A stretch of 64,000 nucleotides of DNA from Poritiphilus sp965212595 (GCA_965212595.1 CBDBVE010000014.1:62001-126000), one strand, 5' to 3'. Positions 9,122 to 20,000 are shown, counted from the first letter of the stretch. Program-made: numbers and translations. Notes: a model not told the origin generated them from the sequence alone.

Positions 9122-11401
9122 ATGAGCAAACGCTTAATCTTATTTATAATTGTTGGGCTCCTCTCCCTTTCAGTAAGTGCACAAGAAATGGTACTGAAAG
9201 GCCAGGTAACCAGTGGTAATGAGCTTGTACCCTTTGCAAATATCTATTTGAAAGAGACTTCGCTTGGCACAGCCACCGACGAAGAGGGTAACTTTTCCCT
9301 GGAGCTTCCTTTCCCTGGGAAATACAAGCTTGTGATTACAGCAATTGGATATCAGGGTAGGGAAATAAACATCAACTTTAGAGAGAACGGGCAAAAAACA
9401 TTGTCTATTGATCTCCTGCCCTCGGCCGAACAATTAGAGGAAACTGTAATAACCGGGACCTTAAAACCTGTTAATAGACTGGAAAGCCCTGTACCGGTTG
9501 AGGTGTACACCCCTACTTTTTTAAAAAAGAATCCGACACCAAGCATCTTTGAAGCCCTGCAGAATGTAAACGGGGTTCGCCCACAAATTAACTGTAATGT
9601 TTGTAATACCGGCGATATTCATATCAACGGCCTAGAGGGGCCTTATACCCTTGTACTTATTGATGGCATGCCAATAGTTAGCGGTTTGGGTACCGTTTAT
9701 GGCCTTTCTGGAATCCCAAATTCTTTGATAGAGCAGATAGAAATTGTCAAGGGCCCGGCTTCTACCCTGTATGGAAGTGAAGCGGTAGGCGGCCTGATTA
9801 ATATCATAACAAAGAACTCCTTGGATGCTCCGGAATTTTTTGCAGACGCATTTGTAAGTGGTTGGGGAGAATACAATTTTGACCTGGGCGCCAAAATAGA
9901 GATGGGCAAAAAAACCGATATGCTGCTAGGTGTAAATTATTTTAATTACGATACCCCAATAGACAATAACGGTGACAACTTCACGGATGTAACCCTCCAG
10001 GAGCGTATCTCTATTTTTCAAAAATGGAATTTTCAGCGAGATGAAGCTCGAATATTTTCGCTTGCAGGTCGTTTTTTCTATGAAGACCGCTGGGGTGGAG
10101 AGATGCAATGGACTCCAGAATTCAGGGGAGGGGATGAAGTTTATGGCGAGAGTATTTATACACGGAGATGGGAAGTCCTGGGCAAGTATCAACTACCGTT
10201 TAAAGAAAAGCTGCTACTTTCATTTTCTTATAATGATCACAATCAAAACTCCGTTTACGGAGATCTTCCCTACCTGGCAGACCAACGTATTGGCTTTAGT
10301 CAATTAACCTGGGATAAAGCCTGGGGTAAACACGATTTATTAGTTGGAAGTTCGGTCAAATATCAATATTACGATGACAACACTCCGGCTACAACAGACC
10401 TAAGAGGAAATGAACCCGATGAGGTCTGGATACCTAGCTTATTTCTTCAGGATGAGATCGATTTCAATAAAAAGCATGCACTTTTGCTCGGAGCCCGATA
10501 TGATTATGATCAAAGGCATGGATCTATTTTTACACCCAGGATGGCGTATCGATGGAAATTCTCCGACAACGATATTCTGAGGCTTAACGCGGGTACTGGT
10601 TTCAGGGTAGTGAACCTTTTTACGGAAGATCACGCGGCCTTAACGGGGGCCAGGGACGTTGTTATCACAGAAGAGTTAAAACCAGAACGGTCTATCAATT
10701 TCAATCTCAATTATTTAAAGAAAATATATTCGGATAACGGTACTTTTATAGGTATTGACGCATCGGCTTTCTACACGAATTTTAGCAATGTCATCTTACC
10801 AGATTACGATACCGATCCTAATCTTATCATTTATGACAACCTCAATGGGAAGTCTGTCTCTAAAGGAGTAAGCGCCAACATTGATGTCGCTTTCGCAGGA
10901 GGTCTCAAAGTGCTTTTAGGAGCAACCCTACAAGATGTAAGTAATACCGAAGAAGGTATAAGCTCTCGCCAAATACTGACCGAACGCTTTACCGGAACCT
11001 GGAGTGTTTCCTATACGATAAGGCCCTTGAATTTAGCCCTGGATTATACCGGAAACCTATATGGGCCTATGCGATTACCCACCTTAGGCGACTTAGACCC
11101 GCGCCAGGAATTTTCGCCCACCTGGAGCATTCAAAACATTCAATTTACCTATAAGGGGCTGGAACAATTTGAAATTTATGGAGGTATTAAGAATCTATTG
11201 GATTGGACTCCAAACCGCGGAAATCCTTTTATAATTGCACGAGCCAACGATCCTTTTGATAGAAATGTCTCTTTTGATGCGAATGGTGACGTAATCGCCA
11301 CTGCAGATAACCCCTATGCACTCACCTTCGACCCTTCCTATGTTTTTGGCCCCAATCAGGGAATAAGAGGCTTTTTTGGCCTGCGCTACCGGCTGGATTA
11401 A
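9122..11401 (+). CDS. TonB-dependent outer-membrane receptor, probably metal-regulated
   Basis: 759 residues. Signal peptide (about 1-20, ending VSAQ), carboxypeptidase-regulatory-like domain (about 25-105), then a plug (about 115-230) with 'VLIDGMPIVSGLGTVYGL' and 'EIVKGPASTLYGSEAVGG', and a 22-strand-type barrel to the C-terminal aromatic residue region. An unusual Cys pair (NCNVCNTGDI) begins the plug's conserved stretch. TonB receptors import scarce ligands such as metal chelates, haem or cobalamin. Divergence from the DtxR/MntR regulator suggests a metal complex here. Ligand not readable from sequence. Confidence 0.9.
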   Translation: MSKRLILFIIVGLLSLSVSAQEMVLKGQVTSGNELVPFANIYLKETSLGTATDEEGNFSLELPFPGKYKLVITAIGYQGREININFRENGQKTLSIDLLPSAEQLEETVITGTLKPVNRLESPVPVEVYTPTFLKKNPTPSIFEALQNVNGVRPQINCNVCNTGDIHINGLEGPYTLVLIDGMPIVSGLGTVYGLSGIPNSLIEQIEIVKGPASTLYGSEAVGGLINIITKNSLDAPEFFADAFVSGWGEYNFDLGAKIEMGKKTDMLLGVNYFNYDTPIDNNGDNFTDVTLQERISIFQKWNFQRDEARIFSLAGRFFYEDRWGGEMQWTPEFRGGDEVYGESIYTRRWEVLGKYQLPFKEKLLLSFSYNDHNQNSVYGDLPYLADQRIGFSQLTWDKAWGKHDLLVGSSVKYQYYDDNTPATTDLRGNEPDEVWIPSLFLQDEIDFNKKHALLLGARYDYDQRHGSIFTPRMAYRWKFSDNDILRLNAGTGFRVVNLFTEDHAALTGARDVVITEELKPERSINFNLNYLKKIYSDNGTFIGIDASAFYTNFSNVILPDYDTDPNLIIYDNLNGKSVSKGVSANIDVAFAGGLKVLLGATLQDVSNTEEGISSRQILTERFTGTWSVSYTIRPLNLALDYTGNLYGPMRLPTLGDLDPRQEFSPTWSIQNIQFTYKGLEQFEIYGGIKNLLDWTPNRGNPFIIARANDPFDRNVSFDANGDVIATADNPYALTFDPSYVFGPNQGIRGFFGLRYRLD

Positions 11402-11440
11402 TTTACTATCCCGTACTTTTGGCCTTATTCCTGAAAACAA

Positions 11441-12589
11441 ATGTCTAAGATCGATTTCGATTATATTATTATTGGAGCTGGCGCGGCCGGACTCATGCTG
11501 GCTAATGCCATGGGGGCCGACCCCCATTTTCGGGAAAAATCCATCTTGGTACTCGACAAGGATCAGAAGAAGAGCAATGATCGCACCTGGTGTTTTTGGG
11601 AGAGCGGGAAAAGCGCTTTTGACAGTTTGCTGCACAGATCCTGGCCTGACATCAGCTTTAAGGCATCTACATTTAGTAAAAAAATGTCAATAGCACCTTA
11701 TACCTATAGAATGGTCAAAGGACTTGATTTTTATGAGGCCTATAAAACAAATTTGGCCGGTTATGGTAATATTAAGCTCATCCATGAGGAAGTGAGGAAT
11801 ATTAGAGAAGAAGACAGCAAAGTAGTTGTAGAAACCTCAGCCAAAACATACGCTGCCAGACAAGTATTCTCCAGTATTTTCAATTATGATACAGTAATTA
11901 GGCAAAAAAAATATCCGGTTTTGCAGCAGCACTTTGTCGGTTGGTTCGTCAGGGCTCAGAATGAAGTTTTTGAGCCTAAAGTTGCTACGTTTATGGATTT
12001 TTCAGTCGCCCAGAATGGAAATACCCGCTTTATGTATGTACTCCCCTTTTCAAAGACCGAGGCCTTGGTGGAGTATACCTTATTTTCTGAAAAACCTCTG
12101 GAACAAAAAGATTATGAACTGGCTATAAAAGAATATCTCAAAAAAGACCTGAAAGTACAGCACTTTGAACTTCTGGAGGTGGAAAAGGGAAATATCCCTA
12201 TGACCTGTTATGATTTTTCCAGGCACAATACCAGCCGGGTGCTTCATATTGGCATCGCGGGAGGTTGGGCAAAAGCCAGTACAGGATACACCTTTATGAA
12301 CACCGATAAAAAGGTAGCTCTCCTGATAAAACATCTAAAAAAGCCCAAACCCTTAACCTCTTTTGAGAAGCGAAATAAATACTGGTATTACGATCTTTTG
12401 TTGCTAGACATCCTTAAGCGGGATAATAGCAAGGGGGGTCTTATTTTTTCTGCGCTTTTCAAGAAAAGGAGCCCTCAGTTAATTTTAAGATTTCTAGGAG
12501 AAGAAAGCAGTTTTTGGGATGACTTAAAAATTATTAGTGCCTGTCCCAAAAGGCCCTTCATTGGGGCTCTACTTAGAAGGTTATTTTAG
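11441..12589 (+). CDS. Lycopene cyclase family protein (CrtY-like)
   Basis: 382 residues with an N-terminal FAD/NAD dinucleotide-binding GAGAAG motif (residues 12-17) in 'DYIIIGAGAAGLMLANAM', a 'RTWCFWE' segment (about residues 48-54) and a later 'GGWAKASTGYTF' segment, all typical of lycopene beta-cyclases. The enzyme cyclises the ends of lycopene to beta-carotene, the precursor of zeaxanthin-type pigments common in marine flavobacteria. It is not next to crtB/crtI here. The 3' end overlaps the convergent polyprenyl synthase gene by 4 bp. It starts 39 bp after the TonB receptor, possibly by read-through. Confidence 0.9.
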   Translation: MSKIDFDYIIIGAGAAGLMLANAMGADPHFREKSILVLDKDQKKSNDRTWCFWESGKSAFDSLLHRSWPDISFKASTFSKKMSIAPYTYRMVKGLDFYEAYKTNLAGYGNIKLIHEEVRNIREEDSKVVVETSAKTYAARQVFSSIFNYDTVIRQKKYPVLQQHFVGWFVRAQNEVFEPKVATFMDFSVAQNGNTRFMYVLPFSKTEALVEYTLFSEKPLEQKDYELAIKEYLKKDLKVQHFELLEVEKGNIPMTCYDFSRHNTSRVLHIGIAGGWAKASTGYTFMNTDKKVALLIKHLKKPKPLTSFEKRNKYWYYDLLLLDILKRDNSKGGLIFSALFKKRSPQLILRFLGEESSFWDDLKIISACPKRPFIGALLRRLF

Positions 12590-13560
12590 ATTTTCCTATT
12601 CATAAGGTTTTTGCCGAATTCCTTAAAAACAGCCTTCCTGTGCTCTTCGGCAGTAATGGTATCAAGAGCTTTAAAAGCCAATTGAGTATACCGCTCAATT
12701 TCTTGCCTCGCCAAAGCGGCGGCACCTGTTTCCTCGTAAAGGACTTTTACTCTTTGCACTTTCTTAGATGGTTCTGCGGGCTGTGTAAAAAAAAGTTCTT
12801 CCAACTCCTGCCTTTCCTTCCCGGCGGCTAATTCTTTGGCTTTTAGATACAAAAAGGTTTTTTTGTTTTCAATGATATCGCCCCCAACCTGCTTCCCAAA
12901 GGATTGCGGATCTCCAAAAGCATCCAAATAATCGTCCTGCAACTGAAAGGCAATACCAAGGTTCTGCCCGAAAGCATAAATACCCTCCTGATCAGACTTT
13001 GATGCTTTCCTTATTATTGCCCCCATTTTCATTGCTCCGGCAACCAATACCGCCGTTTTATAGGTGATCATTTTCAGATACTCTTCAAGCGTTACATCAT
13101 TTCTAAGTTCAAAATCCATATCGTATTGCTGGCCTTCGCAAACTTCTATCGCCGTTTTGCTAAAAAGTTGTACCAGGTCTTTAAAAACACCTTGCTCATA
13201 ACTTTCAAGATACTGGTAAGCTAAAATGAGCATCGCATCACCAGAAAGAATTCCTGTATTCGTATCCCATTTCTCATGAACCGTTGTTTTTCCACGCCTA
13301 AGGGGTGCTGCGTCCATGATATCATCATGCACTAAAGAAAAGTTGTGAAATACTTCGATGGCCAGGGCCGCGTCCAAACCTTCTTCACATTTTCCCCCAA
13401 ACAACTCAACAGTCATTAGGGCGAGTACCGGCCTTAAGCGCTTTCCCCCTAAGTCTAATATGTACTTGACGGGGGTGTAAAGCCCTTCAGGCTTTCTAAT
13501 GACAAGCTTTTCTTTTAAGTGCGAATTAAATACCGTCTGGTAGTATTCAATGTTATGCAT
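12586..13560 (-). CDS. Polyprenyl diphosphate synthase (isoprenyl synthase family)
   Basis: 324 residues from the chosen ATG. The first Asp-rich motif is DDIMD (residues 79-83) followed by RR, the second is DDYLD (209-213), with GGKRLRP at 38-44. These bind Mg-diphosphates for head-to-tail condensation of IPP. The first motif lacks the two-residue insertion typical of many bacterial FPP synthases, so product length (C20 or longer) is undecided. An upstream in-frame TTG at 13578 was rejected because it lies inside the -7 element. The neighbouring lycopene cyclase fits use of a C20 product. Confidence 0.87.
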   Translation of the reverse strand: MHNIEYYQTVFNSHLKEKLVIRKPEGLYTPVKYILDLGGKRLRPVLALMTVELFGGKCEEGLDAALAIEVFHNFSLVHDDIMDAAPLRRGKTTVHEKWDTNTGILSGDAMLILAYQYLESYEQGVFKDLVQLFSKTAIEVCEGQQYDMDFELRNDVTLEEYLKMITYKTAVLVAGAMKMGAIIRKASKSDQEGIYAFGQNLGIAFQLQDDYLDAFGDPQSFGKQVGGDIIENKKTFLYLKAKELAAGKERQELEELFFTQPAEPSKKVQRVKVLYEETGAAALARQEIERYTQLAFKALDTITAEEHRKAVFKEFGKNLMNRKI

Positions 13561-13877
13561 GCAGTGAATTTTTCTCAAAAATACGGCTTGTCGCCAGAAA
13601 ACAAAGAGAACAGCAGGTTTTAGTTATGCCCATATACCAGACAAACGATTTTTCTAACCGACTTAAACGGAAAAAAGGCAACTCAGATACCAAATTGACG
13701 GTTTAGGGTAGCGCTTTTTCAGATTCCATTGGCTTTGACCAACTTGCGGCTTGGTTTAAAAAGGACCATAGCACTCGGGTGAAATTGCTGATAATTAACA
13801 AATAGTTAAAAAAAAGTAAAACTTTGGAAACTTTTTGGGTACCTAAAGTTTCCCATAGTATATTTGTGACCCTTTTT
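13561..13877. other. 317-bp divergent intergenic region
   Basis: It holds the leftward promoter of the polyprenyl synthase gene (-7 element TATTTTTG on the minus strand, + coordinates 13576-13583, about 15 nt from the ATG, implying a very short leader). It also holds the rightward tetR promoter and operator at its right end. In the remaining 13590-13820 I see nothing supportable. Confidence 0.5.
13826..13866 (+). promoter_or_regulatory. tetR promoter with palindromic operator
   Basis: Perfect 9-bp inverted repeat GGAAACTTT (13826-13834) / AAAGTTTCC (13845-13853). A -33 TTG (13835-13837) sits inside it, and an exact -7 element TATATTTG follows at 13859-13866 with a 21-nt spacer. Repressor bound to the palindrome would block the -33 region. 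The start codon follows 11 nt after the -7 element, so the mRNA leader is only a few nucleotides. Confidence 0.75.
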
Positions 13878-14483
13878 ATGAGAGAAAAGATCTTAAATAA
13901 AGCCACAGAGCTGTTCTTAAACCTTGGGTTTAAGAGTGTCACGATGGACGATCTCGCTAATGAAATGGGTATCTCAAAAAAGACCATTTATACCCATTAT
14001 GAAAACAAAACAAAATTAGTTGAAGAAAGTACTTCTCATCTATTCGATGTAATTTCCGAAGGCATTGATCACATCTGTAGTTTGGCAAAAAACCCGATCG
14101 CAGAACTATATGAGATCAAGAAATTTGCAATGATGCATCTCAAGAATGAGAAGTCTTCCCCGCAATACCAACTTCAGAAGTACTATCCCAAAATCTACGA
14201 AACCATCAAGCAGAAACAGTATGAAGTGATGCAGGACTGTGTTTTAGATAACGTAAAAAGAGGGATAGAAAAGGGGATATACAGGGCAAATCTCAATATT
14301 GATTTTGTATCCAGAATTTATTTTTCTGGAGTTACAAGTATTAAAGATCAACAGTTATTTCCCATAGACAAGTTTCCAATTTCCTCATTAATAGATGACT
14401 ATCTGGAGTACCATCTACGTGGCATAGTAACTCCAAAAGGAAGAAAAATTTTAAACGAAATTATCAACTCTAATCAACAATAA
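13878..14483 (+). CDS. TetR/AcrR-family repressor of the efflux operon
   Basis: 201 residues from the ATG of MREKIL. HTH at about residues 10-50 (VTMDDLANEMGISKKTIYTHY), then an all-helical ligand-binding and dimerisation domain. A longer reading starting with TTG at 13824 was rejected because it begins upstream of the -33/-7 promoter. The gene lies immediately upstream (no gap) of tolC, then adaptor and RND pump, and carries a palindrome over its own promoter, so it very likely represses the whole operon. The inducer is unknown. Confidence 0.9.
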   Translation: MREKILNKATELFLNLGFKSVTMDDLANEMGISKKTIYTHYENKTKLVEESTSHLFDVISEGIDHICSLAKNPIAELYEIKKFAMMHLKNEKSSPQYQLQKYYPKIYETIKQKQYEVMQDCVLDNVKRGIEKGIYRANLNIDFVSRIYFSGVTSIKDQQLFPIDKFPISSLIDDYLEYHLRGIVTPKGRKILNEIINSNQQ

Positions 14484-15818
14484 ATGAGAAAGGCTTTTTT
14501 CATTTTCGCATCCTTCATATTTATTTTATCTGTGAAAGCTCAGGAAATTCCGAGTAGTTTCACTTTAGACGAAGCCATAGCATATGCCTTAGAAAATAAC
14601 TACAGTGCTATTAATGCAAACAGGGATATCGTTGACGCCCAAAAGCAAAAGTGGGAGACCATTGCAGATGGTTTACCTCAAATTAGTGGTTCTGTTAATT
14701 ATCAAAACCAACTGAAGCAGCAGGTTACCCAAATTCCGGCAGAGTTTTTTGGTGGAGACCCTGGTACTTTTCAAGAAGTAGTTTTTGGCCAGCCACAATC
14801 TGTAAGTGCCACAGCAACCTTACGCCAACAGATTTTTGATGGCTCATACATTGTGGGAGTGCAGGCAACACAGGCATTTTTAAGGTACAGTAGAAACAAT
14901 AAAGACAAGTCAGACCAAGACGTAAAGCAAGATGTTACAGAAGCTTACGGCAATGTATTGCTTGCCCAAGAAAGTGTTTTGATTTTTGAGAAGAACAAGG
15001 AGACTTTAGAAAAAAATCTGTACGAGACAGAGAAAATTTTTGAAAATGGCCTGGGTGACGAAGAGAGTGTTGATCAATTGAAGATAACCCTTTCATCGAT
15101 AGAAAATCAGTTGAAGAATGCTAAAAGGCTTGAGGACATTACTTTGCAGATGTTAAATGTAGTCATGGGGCTGCCCCTGGACCATCCAACAGAACCTATC
15201 GAAAATCTGGACAAGTTAACACAGCAGAGAATCGACTTAAATTTACTTGAAACCAGTTTCAATATAGAGAACAACGTAGATTATAGAATTGTACAAAACC
15301 TTAATGAGCAGCGCTATTACGAGTTAAAGCTTGCAAAAAGCAGGGCCTTACCTACTTTGAATGCTTTTGTAAACTATGGTGGTCTCTCTTTTAGCGATAG
15401 TTTCAATTTTCTAAGTCAGGGTCAGGACTGGTTCGGTTTTTCAACTTTTGGGGTAGATCTGCAGATACCCATTTTTAGTTCGTTGAAACGCAGCGCTGGC
15501 ACCCAAAGGGCTAAAATTGCATACGATAAGGCTAAAACGCAATTGACAGAGGCAGAAGCCATGATCAAACTACAGCATGAAAGTACCAAAAGCGATTATA
15601 TATTGGCCATTGAGCAATATGAAACAGCTAAGGAAAACCTGGATCTCGCTGAAAGAATCGAAAATAAAAATCAAATCAAGTATTCAGAAGGTATTGCCAC
15701 AAGTTTTGAATTGCGTCAGGCGCAAACACAACTCTATGCCACCCAACAAGAATACTTACAATCAATGGTTGATGTAATTAACAAAAAAACCGAATTGGAA
15801 AATGTACTTAATCAATAA
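14484..15818 (+). CDS. TolC-family outer-membrane efflux channel
   Basis: 444 residues. Signal peptide (about 1-19, ending VKAQ), then two repeats of the outer-membrane efflux protein fold (about 25-220 and 235-440) with long amphipathic helices. Sized as usual for the family. It forms the trimeric exit duct of a tripartite pump with the adaptor and RND transporter encoded next. Its ATG abuts the tetR stop codon, and the adaptor gene starts 19 nt after its own stop, showing one operon. Confidence 0.93.
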   Translation: MRKAFFIFASFIFILSVKAQEIPSSFTLDEAIAYALENNYSAINANRDIVDAQKQKWETIADGLPQISGSVNYQNQLKQQVTQIPAEFFGGDPGTFQEVVFGQPQSVSATATLRQQIFDGSYIVGVQATQAFLRYSRNNKDKSDQDVKQDVTEAYGNVLLAQESVLIFEKNKETLEKNLYETEKIFENGLGDEESVDQLKITLSSIENQLKNAKRLEDITLQMLNVVMGLPLDHPTEPIENLDKLTQQRIDLNLLETSFNIENNVDYRIVQNLNEQRYYELKLAKSRALPTLNAFVNYGGLSFSDSFNFLSQGQDWFGFSTFGVDLQIPIFSSLKRSAGTQRAKIAYDKAKTQLTEAEAMIKLQHESTKSDYILAIEQYETAKENLDLAERIENKNQIKYSEGIATSFELRQAQTQLYATQQEYLQSMVDVINKKTELENVLNQ

Positions 15819-15837
15819 CAGCAATACAGCCATCAAA

Positions 15838-17025
15838 ATGAAAAAGTTTCTATACGTATTTGTAGTCGGAATTATCACAATCTCTTGTGGAGGAGGAGAC
15901 AAATCAATTGAAAGTGTGATTTCGAGTAATGACTTGGAATCCATTCGCGGGAAGCGAACTGAAATCGCAGAGCAACAAAAAGCGCTCGATGCTCAGATCG
16001 CTTTGCTGGATTCGGTCATTTCTGAACTTGATGACAACGTTAATTTACCCCTGGTCACCACACAGTCAGTAAGTCGTCAGGAGTTTCACCATTTTCTGGA
16101 GCTGCAGGGAGATGTAATGACAGATCAAAATGTATTGGTTTATCCCGAAATGCCTGGAACACTCTATCGGGTTTATGTAAAAGATGGGCAACGCGTATCT
16201 AAAGGGCAATTGCTGGCTTCTATTGATGATGGCGGTTTGTCTAGTCAATTAGCTCAAATGGAGACGCAGGCAGCACTGGCAGAGACCACCTATCAACGTC
16301 AGAAAAGATTGTGGGATCAAAATATTGGTTCTGAAATTCAGTACCTACAGTCAAAGTCGAACTATGAGGCCCAGGAGAATGCCGTAAAGCAGATGAAGAG
16401 TCAACTGGCCAAATCGCAGATCCGTGCGCCCTTCTCTGGGGTAATTGATGATGTTATCAAGGATCAAGGGACCGTGGTGAGTCCGGGGCCCGGTTCAGAA
16501 GTATTCCGTATTGTCAATCTTTCTGATATGTATGTGGAAGTAGAAGTGCCTGAAGCGCATTTATCTAATGTAACCCCTGGAAAGAATGTTGAAGTATACA
16601 TTCCAGTCTTAGGAAGTACAGTGCAAACCAGAGTGCGGCAAACCGGAAACTTTATCAATCCGGGGAATCGTTCTTTCAGCGTAGAAATTCCTGTTCCCAA
16701 CAAAGATGGAGCCGTTAAACCAAACCTGACGGCGATAGCCAAAATAAATGATTACAGCAATGATAGCGCCATTCTGATTCCGCAAAGTGTAGTTTCTGAG
16801 AATGCCACAGGAGAGCAATATGTGTATACCACCAAAGAAAATGGCACTGAGAATGAAGTGATCGCGCAAAAAACAATTATTACCCTGGGCAAGACACAAG
16901 GAGATGACGTAGAAGTGTTATCAGGGCTTAATGACGGAGACAATATTATCGTAGAGGGCGCGAGAAGTGTCAGGGACAATCAGCAGGTGAAAGTGTTAGA
17001 TTCAGTACAAACTGTGAAAAATTAA
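15838..17025 (+). CDS. RND efflux periplasmic adaptor (membrane-fusion) lipoprotein
   Basis: 395 residues. Lipoprotein signal ending IISC (Cys at about residue 18), a coiled-coil segment at 30-65, then biotinyl-lipoyl-like halves (about 95-130 and 195-225) flanking a helical hairpin, a beta-barrel, and a membrane-proximal domain. It links the inner-membrane RND pump with TolC. The start was set at the ATG before MKKFLYVF. An upstream ATG at 15802 would overlap tolC and spoil the signal peptide. Third gene of the operon. Confidence 0.92.
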   Translation: MKKFLYVFVVGIITISCGGGDKSIESVISSNDLESIRGKRTEIAEQQKALDAQIALLDSVISELDDNVNLPLVTTQSVSRQEFHHFLELQGDVMTDQNVLVYPEMPGTLYRVYVKDGQRVSKGQLLASIDDGGLSSQLAQMETQAALAETTYQRQKRLWDQNIGSEIQYLQSKSNYEAQENAVKQMKSQLAKSQIRAPFSGVIDDVIKDQGTVVSPGPGSEVFRIVNLSDMYVEVEVPEAHLSNVTPGKNVEVYIPVLGSTVQTRVRQTGNFINPGNRSFSVEIPVPNKDGAVKPNLTAIAKINDYSNDSAILIPQSVVSENATGEQYVYTTKENGTENEVIAQKTIITLGKTQGDDVEVLSGLNDGDNIIVEGARSVRDNQQVKVLDSVQTVKN

Positions 17026-17028
17026 ATC

Positions 17029-20000
17029 ATGGAGAAAGCCAAAAAGAACGCCAACAAAGAGTTTCGCCTATCTTCATGGGCCATAGATAACTCCTCGGTC
17101 ATCTACGTTATGATCGTTATTTTTCTCTTCATCGGGATTTCCTCCTATTTCTCAATGCCCAGAGAAGAATTTCCTGAAGCCGTAGAGACCAAGATTTACG
17201 TAAGCACCATATATCCGGGTAATACAGCTGAAGATATGGAGCGCCTTATCACGGACCCACTTGAAGAACGCTTAAAAAATGTGAGCAATTTCGTTGAGAT
17301 GACCTCCACCTCGCAAGAAGACTATGCAATGGTGGTGGTTGAGTTCGATGAAAACATAAGCGTAGAGAATGCCAAGCAGGAGGTGAAAGACGAAGTTGAT
17401 GCTGAAAAGGCTGGCGAAGATTGGCCTATATTCAACGGAGCCAAGGTTGAGCCCAATGTTTTTGACTTGAATTTGGCAGAGTCATTTCCCATCTTGAACG
17501 TAAACATTAGGGGGGATTATCCGGTTGAAAAGCTTAAGGAATTTGCCGAATCCCTTGAGGATGAGATCGAGAACCTGGACGAAATAAAGCAAGTTGATAT
17601 TCGGGGAGCCCAGGAAAAAGAAGTTGAAGTCGCCGTTGACATTAATAAAATGATGGCGGCCAAGGTTAATTTCGACAATGTGATACAGGCCATTGGAAAT
17701 GGCAATATGACCATGTCTGCCGGAAACCTTATTACCAGTGGACAAAGAAGGACCATACGAATCACAGGGGAGATTGAAAAACCATCGGAGCTCGATGATT
17801 TTGTTGTGAAATCCGAAGACGGTACCGTCTATCTCAAAGACATTGCCAAAGTAACTTTTAGCGAAGAAGATAAGACCACTTATGCCCGCGAAATGGGTGA
17901 GAGCGTTGTTATGCTCGACATTAAAAAACGTTCGGGAAAAAACGAAGTTCTGGCCACCCAAAAGATTCGGGAAATCGTTGCCAATGCCCAAAAAACATAT
18001 CTCCCGGGAGATCTAGACATAAGTTTTGCCAACGACAGCAGTAGCAGTACACTGAACCAGGTAGACGATCTTGTAAACAACATTATTTTCGGGATCATTT
18101 TAGTGGTCACCGTCTTGATGTTCTTCTTAGGTTTCAGGAACGCTCTCTTTGTTGGTTTCGCCATCCCAATGTCTATGTTTATGTCTTTCATGATATTGTC
18201 TGCATTGGGGTATACCATGAACACTATGATCCTTTTCGGCCTAATTATGGGGCTTGGAATGCTGGTAGATAACGGGGTAGTGGTTGTTGAAAATGTTTAC
18301 CGCCTAATGGAACAAGAGGGCATGTCTAGAAAAGAGGCCGCCAAAAAAGGGATCGGTGAAATCGCCATACCCATAATCATATCTACAGCCACTACCGTTG
18401 CTGCATTTGTTCCCCTTGGATTATGGCCCGGTATTATGGGAGAATTTATGATCTATTTCCCCATAACATTGTCTGTGGTTTTAGGGTCATCCTTGTTCGT
18501 AGCTATCTTTATGAATTCCATGTTGGTGTCCCAGTTTATGGAATTGGGCGAAAAAACCCTGACTCGTAAACAATTGATTCGCCTCACTTTAATTTTAGGT
18601 GGTTTTGGACTGTTTATAATGCTTGTTGGTGGTCCTGTTCGCGGTTTGGGCACCTTAATGTTAGTGGTTGCCGGTATGTTCTGGTTATACAAATATTTCT
18701 TAAAGCCATGGGCAACTCGTTTTCAAAAGAATAGCCTGGTAAGACTAGAGAATTGGTACGAACGCCGTTTAAAACATGCATTAACAGGAAGAAATGTGTA
18801 TTTGTACTTTGGAGTGACTATTCTATTGCTGATCGCTGCATTTGCAACCTTCGGATTGTCTGTTGGGAGTCAAAGAACTAAATTGGAATTCTTCCCTGAT
18901 AACACTCCCAAAGAAATTTATGTCTATATCGAATATCCCCAGGGAACCGATATTGACAAAACCAATGAACTCACTAAGGCCATTGAAGAAAGGGTCTATA
19001 AAATTGTTGGTGATGAGCAATATTTCAATTATGAGGGTGAGAATCTTTTGGTTGATACGGGGGTATCACAAGTAGGAAAAGGAGCAGAAAACCCCTTTAC
19101 GGAAGCCGGTTCCGCAGCAGATATGCCTCATAGAGGAAAGATTACACTCTCAATGCAGGAATTTAAATTTAGAGATGGCTTAGATACAGAGAAATTACGG
19201 CTTCGTATACAAAATGCTTTGGCTGAAGTATATCCTGGAGTTACCATATCTGTTGAAAAGGACGCTGTGGGGCCACCTGCCGGATATCCCGTGAATATTG
19301 AGCTCATCGGGCAAAATTATGACACACTTATAAGCGTTGCTGAGCGTATGCGGAACTACATTAATTCCAAGAGCATAGATGGTATGGAAGGCTTGAAAGT
19401 TGATGTCAATAAAGGCAATCCGGGAATGCAGGTCATCGTAGATAGACAAAAAGCGGGAGAACTTGGGGTATCGGTTGGCCAGGTCGGCCAGCAATTACGC
19501 CGGTCCCTCTTTGGAGATAAGGCAGGTGTATTTAAAAAGGATGGTGAAGATTATGATATAAACGTTCGGTTCAACGAAAGTTTGAGATATAATACGAGCG
19601 CTCTTTTTAACCAAAACATGATTTTTAGAGATCAGGCATCAGGTCAAATCAAGGAAATTCCTATTTCGGCTGTGGCAAGTCGCAAGAACACTTCCTCTTT
19701 CAATGCTATCAAACACATCAATGGGGAAAGGGTAGTAACGGTTTACTCCGGACTTAAACCCGGGGGTAACGCCAATATTATAGTGGCTCAGATTAAAAAA
19801 GAAATGGAAAACTTTAAGGGCATGCCAACCGGGGTCAAAATTGACTACACCGGAGAGTTGGAAGAGCAGGCAAAACAACAGGCCTTTTTAATGGGAGCAT
19901 TTTTCTCTGGCCTGGGATTAATCATGCTCATTCTTGTCTTCCAATTTGGTGGTATCTCTAAACCAGCTATTATCATGACGGCTATTTTCCTGAGCTTTAT

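Noticed and set aside
13561..13578. TTG start six codons upstream of the polyprenyl synthase ATG
   Set aside because: The codon overlaps the -7 element, so it would not be in the transcript.
13824..13877. Longer tetR reading frame starting at TTG
   Set aside because: It begins inside the operator and upstream of the -33/-7 promoter; the ATG at 13878 fits the family start.
15802..15837. Earlier ATG for the efflux adaptor
   Set aside because: It overlaps tolC and puts 12 polar residues before the lipoprotein signal.
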